Shown: positions 26,476 to 36,280, counted from the stretch's first letter. The stretch: DNA of 64,000 nt from CAIXLI01 sp964449155 (GCA_964449155.1 CAYVBP010000002.1:1-64000), one strand, 5' to 3'. The notes: generated from the letters alone by a model not told the origin. Translations and numbers: made by a program.

Positions 26476-28143
26476 ATGGCACGGACTTGGATTGCTTACG
26501 CTATTATTGCAAGCCTCTGCACGTCGTTGATGGCCTGCGATCAATCGGAAAAGATGCGGCGCACCATAGACCAAAGAGCGACTGAGGCCCAGCAGGCCTT
26601 GGCCTCGGCGGCAAAAACGGTCAATCCGGTTCCCTACGACCCACTGACGGTTACAAACAAGATTTGGAATGGCAGCACGGCTCACAGGATGCAGCGTGGC
26701 ATGCCCTTGCCGTCGAAATATGAAGATTCTCGCGGCGTGACCCTTGTTTCGTCAGAGCCTATGTCGATAACCGAGCTGTCCAATGCCGTTAGCGCTCAGA
26801 CTGGGATTCCGATCCGGTTGTTTGCGTTGGCGCTTACCTCGGGAAAGCCGACGTCGCCGATCGCTTCGCGTGGGCAGACGTCGTCGAACGATCTTGAAAT
26901 GCCGGTTTCTTACGAGGGCCCTTTGTCGGGACTTCTTGACCGCATGAGCGCTTTTTTTGGAACCAGCTGGAGATACGACGGCGCAACGATCTCGATTTCG
27001 CGCTATGAAACGCGCGTTTTCGTTGTTGAGGCTTTGCCGGGAACGCAGGAAATAAACGAAGGTATGCAAGACGATCAGTCGGCAAGTTCGGGCGGTAGCA
27101 CGAGCTCCTCGAGCAGTTCGGGAAGCGCCACAGCAACGACGACACAGGTCAACACGTTGACCCAAAACTCAAAGACGACGGTGACCCTCAAATATTGGGA
27201 CGAATTGAAGGAAGTGATCAATTCAATCGTGGGTCAACAAGGCGGTGCCGTTATATCGCCGACGATGGGGACCGTTACTGTTACGACAACTCCAGACGTT
27301 ATGGCGACCGTTGCCGAATATTTGGCTAAAGAAAACAAAAGGCTGTCGCGTCAGATTGCGATCAATGTTCAAATCTACAGCGTGACTTTAAATCAAAGCG
27401 AAGATTTCGGCGTTGCATTTACGGGCTTTCTTAAAAACCTGTCATCGTTTTCCGGTTTCTCTTACGACTCGGCTGGCGTTCCCGGCTTTACCAATTCGGG
27501 GTTGAGCAGAACAAGTCTTGGTACGCTTGGCGTTGCCATTATCAACGGACCAAACGATCCGACGATGCATGCCGGGGATGTTTTGACAGCGCTTTCGGCG
27601 ATAGGCGATGCCAGCGAGGTTGCTCAATTTCCTATGACGACGCTCAACAACCATCCGGTGTCGCGACGCGTGGGCAAGGACAGGTCGTACATCGCGACGA
27701 TCAACAGCAGCACGACGACGTCCTCGGGAACGGGGTCCGTTCTTTGGACGCCTGTTATTCAGACAATTCACGATGGCTTTTCTCTTCAGTTGACGCCGCG
27801 TCTGCTTGACGATGGCCGCATGCTTTTGCAGTATTCGCTTAGTTTGATCGGCCTTGAATCGAGAAATACGACAAGCTTTGATACTGGAGATTTGGTTATT
27901 CCTCTTGATTTGCCGATCACCGACAACAGGATATTCGTCCAGCAGTCAATGTTGCGCAGCGGCCAGACTCTTATCATCGGCGGCGTCGATCAGGAAACGA
28001 TTACGCAAAACAAGCAAGGGGTTGGGGATCCTGACAACTTTCTGTTAGGCGGCGGAACGTCCAGTAACAACAACCGCCTCATGTTGTTTATGGCCATTAC
28101 GCCACAAGTTATGGATGTAGGGGCTACCGAGGAGCGCACCTAA
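26476..28143 (+). CDS. pilN: Type IVB pilus secretin PilN (outer-membrane lipoprotein)
   Basis: PilN-family secretins form the outer-membrane pore of R64-like thin pili. The 555-residue protein starts at the ATG at 26476, preceded by GGAG, and has a lipoprotein signal with lipobox LMAC (Cys21). An N-terminal domain and a Ser/Thr/Gly-rich linker near residue 240 follow, then the secretin domain (VAQFPMTTLNNHP, LTPRLLDDGRMLLQYSLS, LRSGQTLIIGGVDQ). The stop overlaps the pilO start as TAATG. An in-frame upstream extension would lie inside the tcpQ-like gene and is rejected. Confidence 0.9.
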   Translation: MARTWIAYAIIASLCTSLMACDQSEKMRRTIDQRATEAQQALASAAKTVNPVPYDPLTVTNKIWNGSTAHRMQRGMPLPSKYEDSRGVTLVSSEPMSITELSNAVSAQTGIPIRLFALALTSGKPTSPIASRGQTSSNDLEMPVSYEGPLSGLLDRMSAFFGTSWRYDGATISISRYETRVFVVEALPGTQEINEGMQDDQSASSGGSTSSSSSSGSATATTTQVNTLTQNSKTTVTLKYWDELKEVINSIVGQQGGAVISPTMGTVTVTTTPDVMATVAEYLAKENKRLSRQIAINVQIYSVTLNQSEDFGVAFTGFLKNLSSFSGFSYDSAGVPGFTNSGLSRTSLGTLGVAIINGPNDPTMHAGDVLTALSAIGDASEVAQFPMTTLNNHPVSRRVGKDRSYIATINSSTTTSSGTGSVLWTPVIQTIHDGFSLQLTPRLLDDGRMLLQYSLSLIGLESRNTTSFDTGDLVIPLDLPITDNRIFVQQSMLRSGQTLIIGGVDQETITQNKQGVGDPDNFLLGGGTSSNNNRLMLFMAITPQVMDVGATEERT

Positions 28144-29393
28144 TGCCCGCTGGCGTCGTCACCGTTGGTCGCCACCGCTATGCCGTAGGTTTATATTGGG
28201 AAAACAGCCCCGGCAGAGGACGTGTCGCGCAAATAGCAAAAGAAGCGGCGGAACAGCCGGGCCAGCAAGCTGACTTTTACGTCGTGCGCCCGGGAAGCAA
28301 GGACGGCCGAGTTCCTCAGTTTGGTCTTTGTTCGGGCGAAGCGGGGCAAGCACCGGGAATGCCTGTGTTGGCCGCGTGTCTTGCAACTCAGATTATGGGA
28401 TCTTGGGCGGGGGCTTTTCGTCTTAACGAGGGCGTTGTCGTCGTTATCGTCCGTGACGATCTCATCGTTCCTGACGGCGATCTTTTCTTTCTTGAGGAAG
28501 CTGAGGCTCGTGATCGCCTGATCCAAGAAATAGGGTTCGGCGGATTGCAGACTGTTTATGCTCCCGAGTCTTGGTCTGTGCCGGGGGCGGATTCGATCCC
28601 CCTATCGCTGCTTGTGAACGATCAAATAGATATTAAGCTGCAGCGCGTCTCCATGCCCAAAAGGGTTAAGGTTATTGCGGGTTTGGCTGGGGGCCTTTTC
28701 GTTCTTGGACTGGGAACCCTCTGGTATTTCGAGGATAAATTTGAGCAAGAAATGCTAGCAAAGGAAAGAGCGACCCGGCAGCTGGAAAGGGCCTTTGGTC
28801 AGCAGGAAATGCCTGAACCAAAATACATAAAGTACTGGGAAGAAGCGCCAAACGTTCTTAAAGTTCTTTCCTCTTGTCGTGACGGGTTGTCCCGCGTTCC
28901 ATCGGAAATATCCGGGTGGAAAATGACGACCGTTGTTTGCAACAAGGGCGCGAGTTTGACCATATCTTGGCGTCGGTTAAGTGGACAGACGGTTCCGCCT
29001 AAAGATTCAAGGGTTGACGTTACTGGGGCGTCTGCTGTGCAGACCATACCTCTTACGACCATTCCCGCGCGCGGGCCGGAAACGCTTAAGAATATCGATG
29101 ATATAACAAATCGTTACCTTCTTCAGAATTGGCCGGGAATAATAGGTCGCGCTGCGGAAGATCCGCCGCCGCCGCCGCCGCCAGACTATAATGGTCCGTG
29201 GAATCCTCCGCCGGCACCTTGGGTTAAGCGTTCCTTTACGCTTAATGTGTCACAATTCCCCGGTGGGCTTCAGGATTACATTGGGGATCTGCCTGGAACC
29301 ATCATTAATAACATCGTTTATACGCCAGGCTCCTTGTCTTCGACGTCTTGGCGTGTTGAGGGGGTAATCTATGAAAATCGCAACAAAATGTAA
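28143..29393 (+). CDS. pilO: Type IVB pilus assembly protein PilO (PilO2 type)
   Basis: The 416-residue protein matches the R64 PilO layout. An N-terminal cytoplasmic domain begins PAGVVTVGRHRYAVGLYWE. One membrane span lies near residues 176-199 (VIAGLAGGLFVLGLGTLWYF), a short charged helix follows, and the rest is a periplasmic domain with a proline run. It is thought to bridge the inner-membrane platform and the secretin. It overlaps pilN and pilP, so all three are translationally coupled. Confidence 0.82.
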   Translation: MPAGVVTVGRHRYAVGLYWENSPGRGRVAQIAKEAAEQPGQQADFYVVRPGSKDGRVPQFGLCSGEAGQAPGMPVLAACLATQIMGSWAGAFRLNEGVVVVIVRDDLIVPDGDLFFLEEAEARDRLIQEIGFGGLQTVYAPESWSVPGADSIPLSLLVNDQIDIKLQRVSMPKRVKVIAGLAGGLFVLGLGTLWYFEDKFEQEMLAKERATRQLERAFGQQEMPEPKYIKYWEEAPNVLKVLSSCRDGLSRVPSEISGWKMTTVVCNKGASLTISWRRLSGQTVPPKDSRVDVTGASAVQTIPLTTIPARGPETLKNIDDITNRYLLQNWPGIIGRAAEDPPPPPPPDYNGPWNPPPAPWVKRSFTLNVSQFPGGLQDYIGDLPGTIINNIVYTPGSLSSTSWRVEGVIYENRNKM

Positions 29394-30177
29394 TGCTTCC
29401 CTTCGCGGGGCGAGCACAGCTCTTCGAGTGCCGCATTTTGCCGCGTTTGCTGTCTGGTTTTCCGTGGTTGCCCTGATTGTCAGCGGATCTGCGCAAGCAG
29501 CCGTTCCGGGACAGCCCGTTCTTCCCCCGCCAAGTGCGGGTGCGGTTCCGTCTGTCGCAATTCCTTCGCCAGAGGCGTCTGATGCTCTTAATCCGCTTGA
29601 GATGGGAAAGACCGAAGATCAAAGTATTTCGAAAGGCATGGCAAAAGCCGAGGATAAGGTTATTGAGAACGCCAAAAATCTTGTGAAAAAGCTTGATACG
29701 ACATCCGATGAAACGACGCTCGAGGACTTAAACAAGGCGCGGCAAACGATCTCGCGGATCGACGCTATGATCGATGTCGAAAAGCGCTTAAGCGAGCTTG
29801 AAAAGCTTCGCAACGAGCGTCAGCCGAGAATGCCGTCGATGCCGCCCACGCTAGCGAGCGCGATACCGGCCAGCGCCCTTGCGATGCCGTCCATTGCGTC
29901 GCTACCCTCTCCGGGGATCGGTTCGGATGAACCGGCAAGAGTTCGCCGTTCGTCGGCGCGGCCTACGCTTACGCGCATTATTGGAACGAACGGAAGGTAC
30001 TCGGCCGTACTTAAATTTACCGGAGACAACGTTAAGACAGTTAGAGTCGGCGAAAAAGTTTCTGACGGTGAGACCGTTCAGGCGATAACGCAAACATCGG
30101 TTCAAATCGGAGGAAGAGGGACCTCGTACACCCTTCACGTCAAGAACGTCGATGTTGTTTACAGCGTCGTACGCTGA
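29371..30177 (+). CDS. pilP: Type IVB pilus protein PilP
   Basis: The 268-residue protein has a long N-terminal signal sequence (VWFSVVALIVSGSAQA), a Pro/Ala-rich segment, a predicted coiled coil near residues 85-150 (MAKAEDKVIENAKNLVKKL and onwards) and a compact C-terminal beta domain. The C-terminal domain contains ILGTNGR-like IIGTNGRYSAVLKF and VRVGEKVSDGETVQAI, the PilP signature region. It starts 23 bases inside pilO. It probably forms the periplasmic ring below the PilN secretin. Confidence 0.78.
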   Translation: MKIATKCNASLRGASTALRVPHFAAFAVWFSVVALIVSGSAQAAVPGQPVLPPPSAGAVPSVAIPSPEASDALNPLEMGKTEDQSISKGMAKAEDKVIENAKNLVKKLDTTSDETTLEDLNKARQTISRIDAMIDVEKRLSELEKLRNERQPRMPSMPPTLASAIPASALAMPSIASLPSPGIGSDEPARVRRSSARPTLTRIIGTNGRYSAVLKFTGDNVKTVRVGEKVSDGETVQAITQTSVQIGGRGTSYTLHVKNVDVVYSVVR

Positions 30178-30257
30178 TACGGGAACGAAAGGGCATCGGA
30201 GGGAAGGATTCTTAACGATTCCCGAAACTGTTCTTCTGCTCTCTAGAGGGGTTCCGA

Positions 30258-32150
30258 GTGTTGAATTTAGGCGATCTTGTGGAAAAGAAGCTGAAGGGTA
30301 TAGGCAAGCCGGTTCCGGCTTCGCCTAAAGCCGATACGCCTTTGCTGCAAGAAAAGAGCCCCGCTGCAAAACCCGCGCAGCCTCAGGTCGTTGCGTCGAC
30401 GTCTGCGTCGGCGGCAGTTGTGGCCGCTTCAATTGCGGCCAAAACATTACCGGCTCATGAAAAACTGAAAATTGAAGACGAGCGAAAGCTGCCGCTTCTT
30501 TTTACAGGCAACGTTTTGACAGCAGAAGGCGGCGGTCTGAAGATTCCCGAAGAAGCGCGCAATCTTTGCGCTCTGTTCGATTCGGGTCTTTGGCTCGTCA
30601 GCGCGTCGCATCGCCGGTCGCCGCTAGTGACCTCTGTTGAACTGGCCGCCAAGCGTAAGGGGTTTAAGGTTGATGAACCGCGTTATGTGACGCCGAATAT
30701 TATTATTCAGGCGTATTTATATGCGGATCGTCGTCAAAATAACGTACATTATGATGCCAACGCCGCGCGTCGTCGCATTGTTGCGACTCTTGAACAGGCG
30801 GTGCAGGTTGGGGCTAACGATATTCACATCGAATCGGTTAATGGTCGTGCCGTTGTGCAATTTCGCATTGACGGCGCTTTGCGCCGACAGGATGTTTGGA
30901 CGCAGGTCGAAGGCGATCAATTCCTTGCGGCCGTGTATTCGCATTCGATAGGCCAATCAGCCGCATCCGCGAACTTTCAGGAGCCGCAAGCGGCAATGCT
31001 TGTGTCCGATGCGCGCGGAAAAGAGGTTATTACCCTGCCAAAAGGGGTCATCAGCGTCCGCTGCCAATGGGTGCCTCTTGCGGACGGGGGCGCTTATCTC
31101 GATATGCGCTTGTCTTACGACTCCGCGCATTTGTGGGGCGAGAATTTCATTATGGCGGACGTCGATTCCTTGGGCTTTTCCCAAGAGCAGGTCCGCGTGG
31201 TTCAAAGTTTGCGCGCCGCTCCGGGCGGGCTGCGCTTATTCGCCGGACCCGTCAACCAAGGCAAAACCACAACTCTGCGCGTTGTGCTTAACCGCCGCAT
31301 GGTAGAAACGGAAATGCGGCTTAATTGCTTACTTATTGAAGATCCGCCCGAAGGCGGCGTCATCGGGGCGCGGCAAATCGGCGTTTCTGCATCAGTTAAG
31401 GACGAACAGCGCGAGAAGACTTTTGTTGAAATCATGCGATGCGCTTTGCGTCTTGACCCGGATATCGTGATGTTGGGCGAAATCCGCGATTTGCAAACGG
31501 CGGAAACGGCGCTTCGTCTGGCCTTGACGGGGCGTCAGGTTTACACAACCACCCATGTGTATTCAGCGCTCGCCATTCCGAAGCGGCTTCGGAATATCGG
31601 TCTCGAGTCTTATCTTGTTTACGATCACAATCTTGTGCGAGGAATGGCGTGCCAGCGTCTCTTGAGATGCCTTTGTCCCCATTGCCGTATTCCTCTTAGA
31701 GATGCTTTTGAGGAGTTTGGCCCGTCTGTTCGGGAGCTTGCGGGCCGCATTCGTGCAGGTCTTTCTTTCTTGGATGCAAGTCGTAATAAGGCGAATGCAG
31801 GGCGGCCGATTGTCGATTGTTTGGCCGAGCCAGATTTGAATAATGTTTATATGGCCAATCCCGAAGGATGTCCTCATTGCTATAAAGGGCGTTCAGGCCG
31901 TACGGTTGCTGCCGAGATCATAGAGACCGATGCCAAGCTTATGGCTTTACTGCAGGACAATCGCGAAGAAGATGCCGAGAGGTATTGGCTGTCCCCCGTT
32001 GGGCTTAACGGGATTAACATGCTGCAACGAGGGCTTGAGAAGGTCCGAAACGGCGAGGTTGCGCCTGACGATGCCGAGTTTGAACTCGGGGTTTTCGCGC
32101 GTCCGCGCGAACTGCAAGACGTTGAGGAGAAACTGGGGCCGATGAGATGA
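30258..32150 (+). CDS. pilQ: Type IVB pilus assembly ATPase PilQ (GspE family)
   Basis: This 630-residue secretion ATPase powers pilus assembly. Its start is a GTG with AGAGGGG upstream. The Ala-rich N-terminus is followed by a domain containing VGANDIHIES (Asp-box type) and Walker A AGPVNQGKTTTLR (about 329-341). Walker B DPDIVMLGEIRD and the His-box ALTGRQVYTTTHV complete the core. The P-loop replaces the usual Gly-Ser before GKT with Asn-Gln. Near the C-terminus, CLCPHC and CPHCYKG form a four-cysteine zinc site. An 80-base gap separates it from pilP, and it overlaps pilR by ATGA. Confidence 0.9.
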   Translation: MLNLGDLVEKKLKGIGKPVPASPKADTPLLQEKSPAAKPAQPQVVASTSASAAVVAASIAAKTLPAHEKLKIEDERKLPLLFTGNVLTAEGGGLKIPEEARNLCALFDSGLWLVSASHRRSPLVTSVELAAKRKGFKVDEPRYVTPNIIIQAYLYADRRQNNVHYDANAARRRIVATLEQAVQVGANDIHIESVNGRAVVQFRIDGALRRQDVWTQVEGDQFLAAVYSHSIGQSAASANFQEPQAAMLVSDARGKEVITLPKGVISVRCQWVPLADGGAYLDMRLSYDSAHLWGENFIMADVDSLGFSQEQVRVVQSLRAAPGGLRLFAGPVNQGKTTTLRVVLNRRMVETEMRLNCLLIEDPPEGGVIGARQIGVSASVKDEQREKTFVEIMRCALRLDPDIVMLGEIRDLQTAETALRLALTGRQVYTTTHVYSALAIPKRLRNIGLESYLVYDHNLVRGMACQRLLRCLCPHCRIPLRDAFEEFGPSVRELAGRIRAGLSFLDASRNKANAGRPIVDCLAEPDLNNVYMANPEGCPHCYKGRSGRTVAAEIIETDAKLMALLQDNREEDAERYWLSPVGLNGINMLQRGLEKVRNGEVAPDDAEFELGVFARPRELQDVEEKLGPMR

Positions 32151-33244
32151 GCGAACTCGAAGAAAAACTGGCAACTCTTCAAGCGAGATTGACGAAGCTT
32201 CAGTTTCGCTGGAATCGCCGCAGTCGGTTGCGCATATATCGAAAGCTCGAAGGCATGCTGCGCGCGAACGAGGCATTGTCTCGTTCGCTCGACCGACTTT
32301 ATCAGAACGTTACCGAAATGGGGAAGTATCCCCAGCGCCCAGCCGCTATTGCGCTGCGTGAGTGGTTTCTTAAAGACCGTGCCGGTATTTCCTTATCGCG
32401 CTCGATGGAGGGGTGGGTTCCTGCGGGTGAGCTTTACCTGATACGTGCGGGCGAGGAATCCGGTGCCTTGGCCAGAACCTTATCCTTTATTCAGATGATG
32501 GGCCAACGCGGCCGCGAAATGCGCGAAGCCGTTATGTATGCCGTTGGCTATCCAACCTTTATCCTTGTTCTTGTAGGCTTCGTCATCTGGACATTCAGCG
32601 TCAATCTGATCGCCAATATGCGGGCCAACGCGCCGCGAAGCGTTGTTGACGCTATGGGTGGCGTCGTTCCATTTTCGGATTTCGTTTCCGCTTATGGGCT
32701 TTACGTCATTCTGGTCATTGTACTGCTTTGCTTTGCTATTACGGCCACATTGCCGTTTTGGACGGGGCCGCTGCGGTCGAAGTTCGATATGTATCCGCCC
32801 TGGTCGTGGTTTCGAGTTCTTCAGGGGAGCAGCTTTCTGATGGGGCTTTCGGCTCTATTAGGGTCCCAAGTTCCTCTTAAGAGATCGTTGGAAATCCTCG
32901 AAGAACAGGGAAATCCATGGATCCGCGAGCGTATCGGTGCCGCGCGACAAAAGGTTTTGCGCGGCCACAATCTCGGCGAAGCGCTGCGGCTCAGCCAGAT
33001 GAATTTCCCTGCGCCTGAAATCGCCATCGACCTTGAAATTTTGGCCGAGCGAGCTGACGTCGGTTCCGTTATCGAGCTTGTGACCGAAGACTGGATGAAA
33101 GATCAGGTCGATTCAATGAAAACGCAGGCCGTCATTATTCGGAATGTCGGCATGGCCATCGTCGGTGGCATTATCGCGTGGACGATGATGTCGATTTTCA
33201 GCGTGGTCGGCGCGCTGTCAAAACCGGGCGGGGCCGGTTACTAA
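32147..33244 (+). CDS. pilR: Type IVB pilus inner-membrane platform PilR (GspF family)
   Basis: The 365-residue protein has the two tandem GspF/T2SF cytoplasmic helical domains, each followed by membrane spans at about residues 138-160, 185-205 and 335-358. Recognisable segments are LYLIRAGEESGALARTL and ALRLSQMNFPAPEIAIDLEI. It is the platform that couples PilQ to pilin extraction. It is the last gene of the pilus operon; the next gene is on the other strand and no pilin, PilT or prepilin peptidase follows. Confidence 0.88.
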   Translation: MSELEEKLATLQARLTKLQFRWNRRSRLRIYRKLEGMLRANEALSRSLDRLYQNVTEMGKYPQRPAAIALREWFLKDRAGISLSRSMEGWVPAGELYLIRAGEESGALARTLSFIQMMGQRGREMREAVMYAVGYPTFILVLVGFVIWTFSVNLIANMRANAPRSVVDAMGGVVPFSDFVSAYGLYVILVIVLLCFAITATLPFWTGPLRSKFDMYPPWSWFRVLQGSSFLMGLSALLGSQVPLKRSLEILEEQGNPWIRERIGAARQKVLRGHNLGEALRLSQMNFPAPEIAIDLEILAERADVGSVIELVTEDWMKDQVDSMKTQAVIIRNVGMAIVGGIIAWTMMSIFSVVGALSKPGGAGY

Positions 33245-33256
33245 ATTCAGGCCTTG

Positions 33257-33907
33257 TCAGGCAGAATCGGCTGTTTGTCTTTTTCCGAAAATTGCCGTAC
33301 CGATGCGCACCTCTGTTGCACCACAAGCGATGGCCGTTTCAAAATCGCTGCTCATGCCCATACTGATGTGTGGCAGCGAGAGTTTCTGCGCCATATTGCG
33401 TAAGGCCAAAAAATAATTTTTTGGATCGGCGTTCTCGGGCGGTATGCACATTAAGCCGTCGATCAAAAGGCCGTGTGAATCTCGGCAAAGAGCCAAAAAG
33501 TTTTCTGCGCGGGCAGGATCGATCCCTGCCTTTTGCGGTTCTTCCCCGATATTGATTTCGATATAAAGTTTCGGCGTTTTTCCGAGTTTTCGTATGGCTT
33601 TTGCGATGGCGGCGGCAAGCTGTGGCCTGTCGAGTGTCTGAATTGTGTCAAACGTATCGACTGCTTGAACGGCCTTGTTTGTTTGCAGGGCGCCGATAAG
33701 ATGCAGCTCGATATCGGGATACGCGACGCGCATGGGCGGGAATTTCTTTTGGGCTTCTTGTACCCGGTTTTCTCCAAACACGCGCTGTTCTGCCTCTAAA
33801 GCCTCTCGAATTGCGGCTATAGGCTGCGTTTTGCTGACGGCAATTAGGGTCGCTTTTCCAAGGCGGCGGCGTATTGAGGCAAGGTTGGCGGCAACGGATG
33901 TCGTCAT
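33257..33907 (-). CDS. PLP homeostasis protein, YggS/PROSC family
   Basis: The 216-residue, alanine-racemase-like PLP-binding barrel has no known catalytic role; the family controls vitamin B6 and amino-acid homeostasis. The PLP lysine lies in LIAVSKTQP, followed by FGENRVQEAQKK, ELHLIGALQTNK and the phosphate-binding end ISMGMSSDFETAIACGATEVRIGTAIFG. The start overlaps the mltG stop by 4 bases. It converges with pilR, 12 bases away. Confidence 0.93.
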   Translation of the reverse strand: MTTSVAANLASIRRRLGKATLIAVSKTQPIAAIREALEAEQRVFGENRVQEAQKKFPPMRVAYPDIELHLIGALQTNKAVQAVDTFDTIQTLDRPQLAAAIAKAIRKLGKTPKLYIEINIGEEPQKAGIDPARAENFLALCRDSHGLLIDGLMCIPPENADPKNYFLALRNMAQKLSLPHISMGMSSDFETAIACGATEVRIGTAIFGKRQTADSA

Positions 33908-34920
33908 GGCTTCGGCGGATTTTTCAGTTTGGTATGCCAGACATTAATGTTTTTATTATGCGTTGCAAGATCCGACGCAAAAGCATGCCCCCCATTACCG
34001 TCGGCGACAAAGTATAAAAGAGAATGCCGTTCTGGATGTAAAACGGCTTCAATTGACGCTTGTCCCGGGTTGCAGATGGGCTGAGGCGGGATTCCGGCGC
34101 TGATATAAGTGTTGATTGGCGATGCGACGTACAAATCGCCGCGGGTTAATGTGCGGTTTAATTGCGCCCTTCCTAGCGTCAGCGCATAGATTACCGTGGG
34201 GTCCGACTGTAAGCGCATGTTGATCCGTAAGCGATTGTAAAATACGCCTGCGATACGCGCCCGTTCTTCGGGTCTTCCCGTTTCCTTTTCGACAATTGAC
34301 GCAAGAACCAAAGCCTCGTTTGAAGATTTTAAAGGCAAGCCGTCCTCTCGTTTGGCCCAAAGATCGAAAATCTTTTGCTTCATGGCTTTTTGCATGCGGG
34401 CAATAAGGCTTGCACGGGAATCTCGAAAACTGTATCGGTACGTTTCCGGCAGAAGCGAGCCTTCCTGCGGGATTGAAAGAATATCGCCGCTTAATGCCGG
34501 GTCGGCATTCAAAAGCCGGACGATTTCGGCCGAAGTCAGGCCTTCGGCGGCGGTGAAAGTTCTCACAATCGAGCGGCCTTCGTGCGCGATTTTTGCGATT
34601 TCAAACGCGCTCATCCGAGGCAAGAGCGCATATTCTCCGGCCTTCAAGGGCCCCACGATTCTTGCCGCGATGCGGAACAAAATAGGAAAATAAACAGCGT
34701 TTTCTTTACTCAAATTGGCCGCCGTTTCGGCAGGCGATGACCCGAAAGGAATAAAGACTGTCTTTTCTTGAGACAAGGGCCCTCGTGCGAACGATGCTGC
34801 GATCAAAAGGGGCGGAATAAAAAAAGCCAAGGCGAAAATCAGGCCGACTGCGCGCAAAACAAGCGCAAGAAAGGAAAAGCCCGAACGGGGCTGCGGCTCA
34901 GTTGGCGACGGCATAATCAT
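33904..34920 (-). CDS. mltG: Endolytic murein transglycosylase MltG
   Basis: MltG cleaves nascent peptidoglycan glycan strands at the inner membrane. The protein is about 338 residues, with a short cytoplasmic N-terminus, one membrane span (VLRAVGLIFALAFFIPPLLI), a LysM-like region, and the YceG domain. The YceG domain contains LVLASIVEKETG with the catalytic glutamate, SDPTVIYAL, and INTYISAGIPPQPICNPG. The start could be 34920, 34914 or 34983; the last lies 20 bases inside aroA. It is in a run aroA - mltG - yggS-like. Confidence 0.9.
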   Translation of the reverse strand: MIMPSPTEPQPRSGFSFLALVLRAVGLIFALAFFIPPLLIAASFARGPLSQEKTVFIPFGSSPAETAANLSKENAVYFPILFRIAARIVGPLKAGEYALLPRMSAFEIAKIAHEGRSIVRTFTAAEGLTSAEIVRLLNADPALSGDILSIPQEGSLLPETYRYSFRDSRASLIARMQKAMKQKIFDLWAKREDGLPLKSSNEALVLASIVEKETGRPEERARIAGVFYNRLRINMRLQSDPTVIYALTLGRAQLNRTLTRGDLYVASPINTYISAGIPPQPICNPGQASIEAVLHPERHSLLYFVADGNGGHAFASDLATHNKNINVWHTKLKNPPKP

Positions 34921-34963
34921 AAACTCAAAATGGCCGGATAAGCCAGCCGGGTCAAGGCCAATG

Positions 34964-36280
34964 CTAGACGATGGCTGCGCCAAGCGCGTTCATCGCCGGG
35001 ACGAATTTAGGGAAACTCGTGGCAATAAATCCACCGTCGTCGACGGAAATAGGATCTTCCGTTCGCATTCCCAATACAAGAAAACTCATCGCAATGCGAT
35101 GGTCCATGGCCGTTTCGATGACGGTGCCGCCGCGCGGCGGATGGCCCGTTCCGTATACGATTAGATCGTCGCCTTCAATGTCGGCTTTGGCTCCGCAGCG
35201 CGACAGTCCTTTGGCCATCAATTCCAGCCGGTCACTTTCTTTGACCCGAAGTTCGGCCAAGCCCTTCATCCGCGTGATACCGGATGCGCACGATGCCGCG
35301 ACGGCAAGAATGGGATATTCGTCGATCATGCTCGGTGCCCGTTCGGGTGGAACGTCAATGCCATGCAGAGCGCTAGACGAAACGACAAGGTCCGCAACGG
35401 CCTCGCCGCCTTCAATGCTCTGATTTATCTCTTTAATTTGACCGCCCATTTCACGCAAAACGGCAAACAGACCGGTGCGGCGTGGATTTAGGCCGATATG
35501 TCTCAATATTACGGACGATCCGGGACACAGAAGCGCCGCGACAAGCGGAAACGCCGCCGAACTTGGGTCTCCGGGAACATTGATATTTTGGGCTTTAAGG
35601 ACAGGCTTGCCTTCGATAGAAATAATATCCGCACCGTCGGCGCGTTTTTCGATAAAGACCTTGGCCCCAAATCCGCGCAGCATGTTTTCCGAATGATCGC
35701 GCGTCGGCGCAGTTTCAATGACTTTTGTGACACCCTTGGCCCCAAGTCCGGCCAGCAAAATTGCCGATTTGACCTGCGCCGAAGGAACGGGAAGCTCATA
35801 AGTAATGGAAATTGGTGCCGATGTGCCGAAAACCGTTAGCGGCAGTTTGCCTCCCTCGCTTTCAATCCGTGCACCCATAAGGGATAGCGGTTCAATCACG
35901 CGACTCATGGGCCTTTTGCGCAACGATGCGTCGCCTGTAAAGTGAGCGGAAAACCCTGTTCCGGCGACAAGGCCCATTAACAGTCGTGTCGATGTTCCGC
36001 TGTTGCCCATGTCGAGAACTTGTTCCGGCTTTTGAAGACCTTTGGCCCCGGTGCCTTCGATATGCCAAACGCCCAGATCGTCTTTGCGGATTTTTGCGCC
36101 CATCGCTCGAAGAGCGGCGACGGTGTTAAGAACATCTTCTCCTTCCAGCAGGCCCCTGACGGTCGTTTCTCCTTCCGCGAGGCCTCCTAGAATAACGCTA
36201 CGATGGGAAATGCTTTTATCCCCCGGAGGCGAAAAATTGCCCGTCAAGGCCGTGCAGCGGGAAGAAGTTAGTTTTTGCAT
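34964..36280 (-). CDS. aroA: 3-phosphoshikimate 1-carboxyvinyltransferase (EPSP synthase)
   Basis: AroA joins shikimate-3-phosphate and PEP in the shikimate pathway to aromatic amino acids. The 438-residue protein has the binding loop GDKSISHRSVILG, the active-site segment GNSGTSTRLLMGLVAG, and the late motifs IDEYPILAVAAS and LRVKESDRL. The sequence is closer to class II enzymes of alphaproteobacteria and Gram-positives, judged by the GNSGT segment (GNAGT in class I). Its start lies about 70 bases from the end of an AT-rich divergent region shared with grpE. Confidence 0.95.
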   Translation of the reverse strand: MQKLTSSRCTALTGNFSPPGDKSISHRSVILGGLAEGETTVRGLLEGEDVLNTVAALRAMGAKIRKDDLGVWHIEGTGAKGLQKPEQVLDMGNSGTSTRLLMGLVAGTGFSAHFTGDASLRKRPMSRVIEPLSLMGARIESEGGKLPLTVFGTSAPISITYELPVPSAQVKSAILLAGLGAKGVTKVIETAPTRDHSENMLRGFGAKVFIEKRADGADIISIEGKPVLKAQNINVPGDPSSAAFPLVAALLCPGSSVILRHIGLNPRRTGLFAVLREMGGQIKEINQSIEGGEAVADLVVSSSALHGIDVPPERAPSMIDEYPILAVAASCASGITRMKGLAELRVKESDRLELMAKGLSRCGAKADIEGDDLIVYGTGHPPRGGTVIETAMDHRIAMSFLVLGMRTEDPISVDDGGFIATSFPKFVPAMNALGAAIV

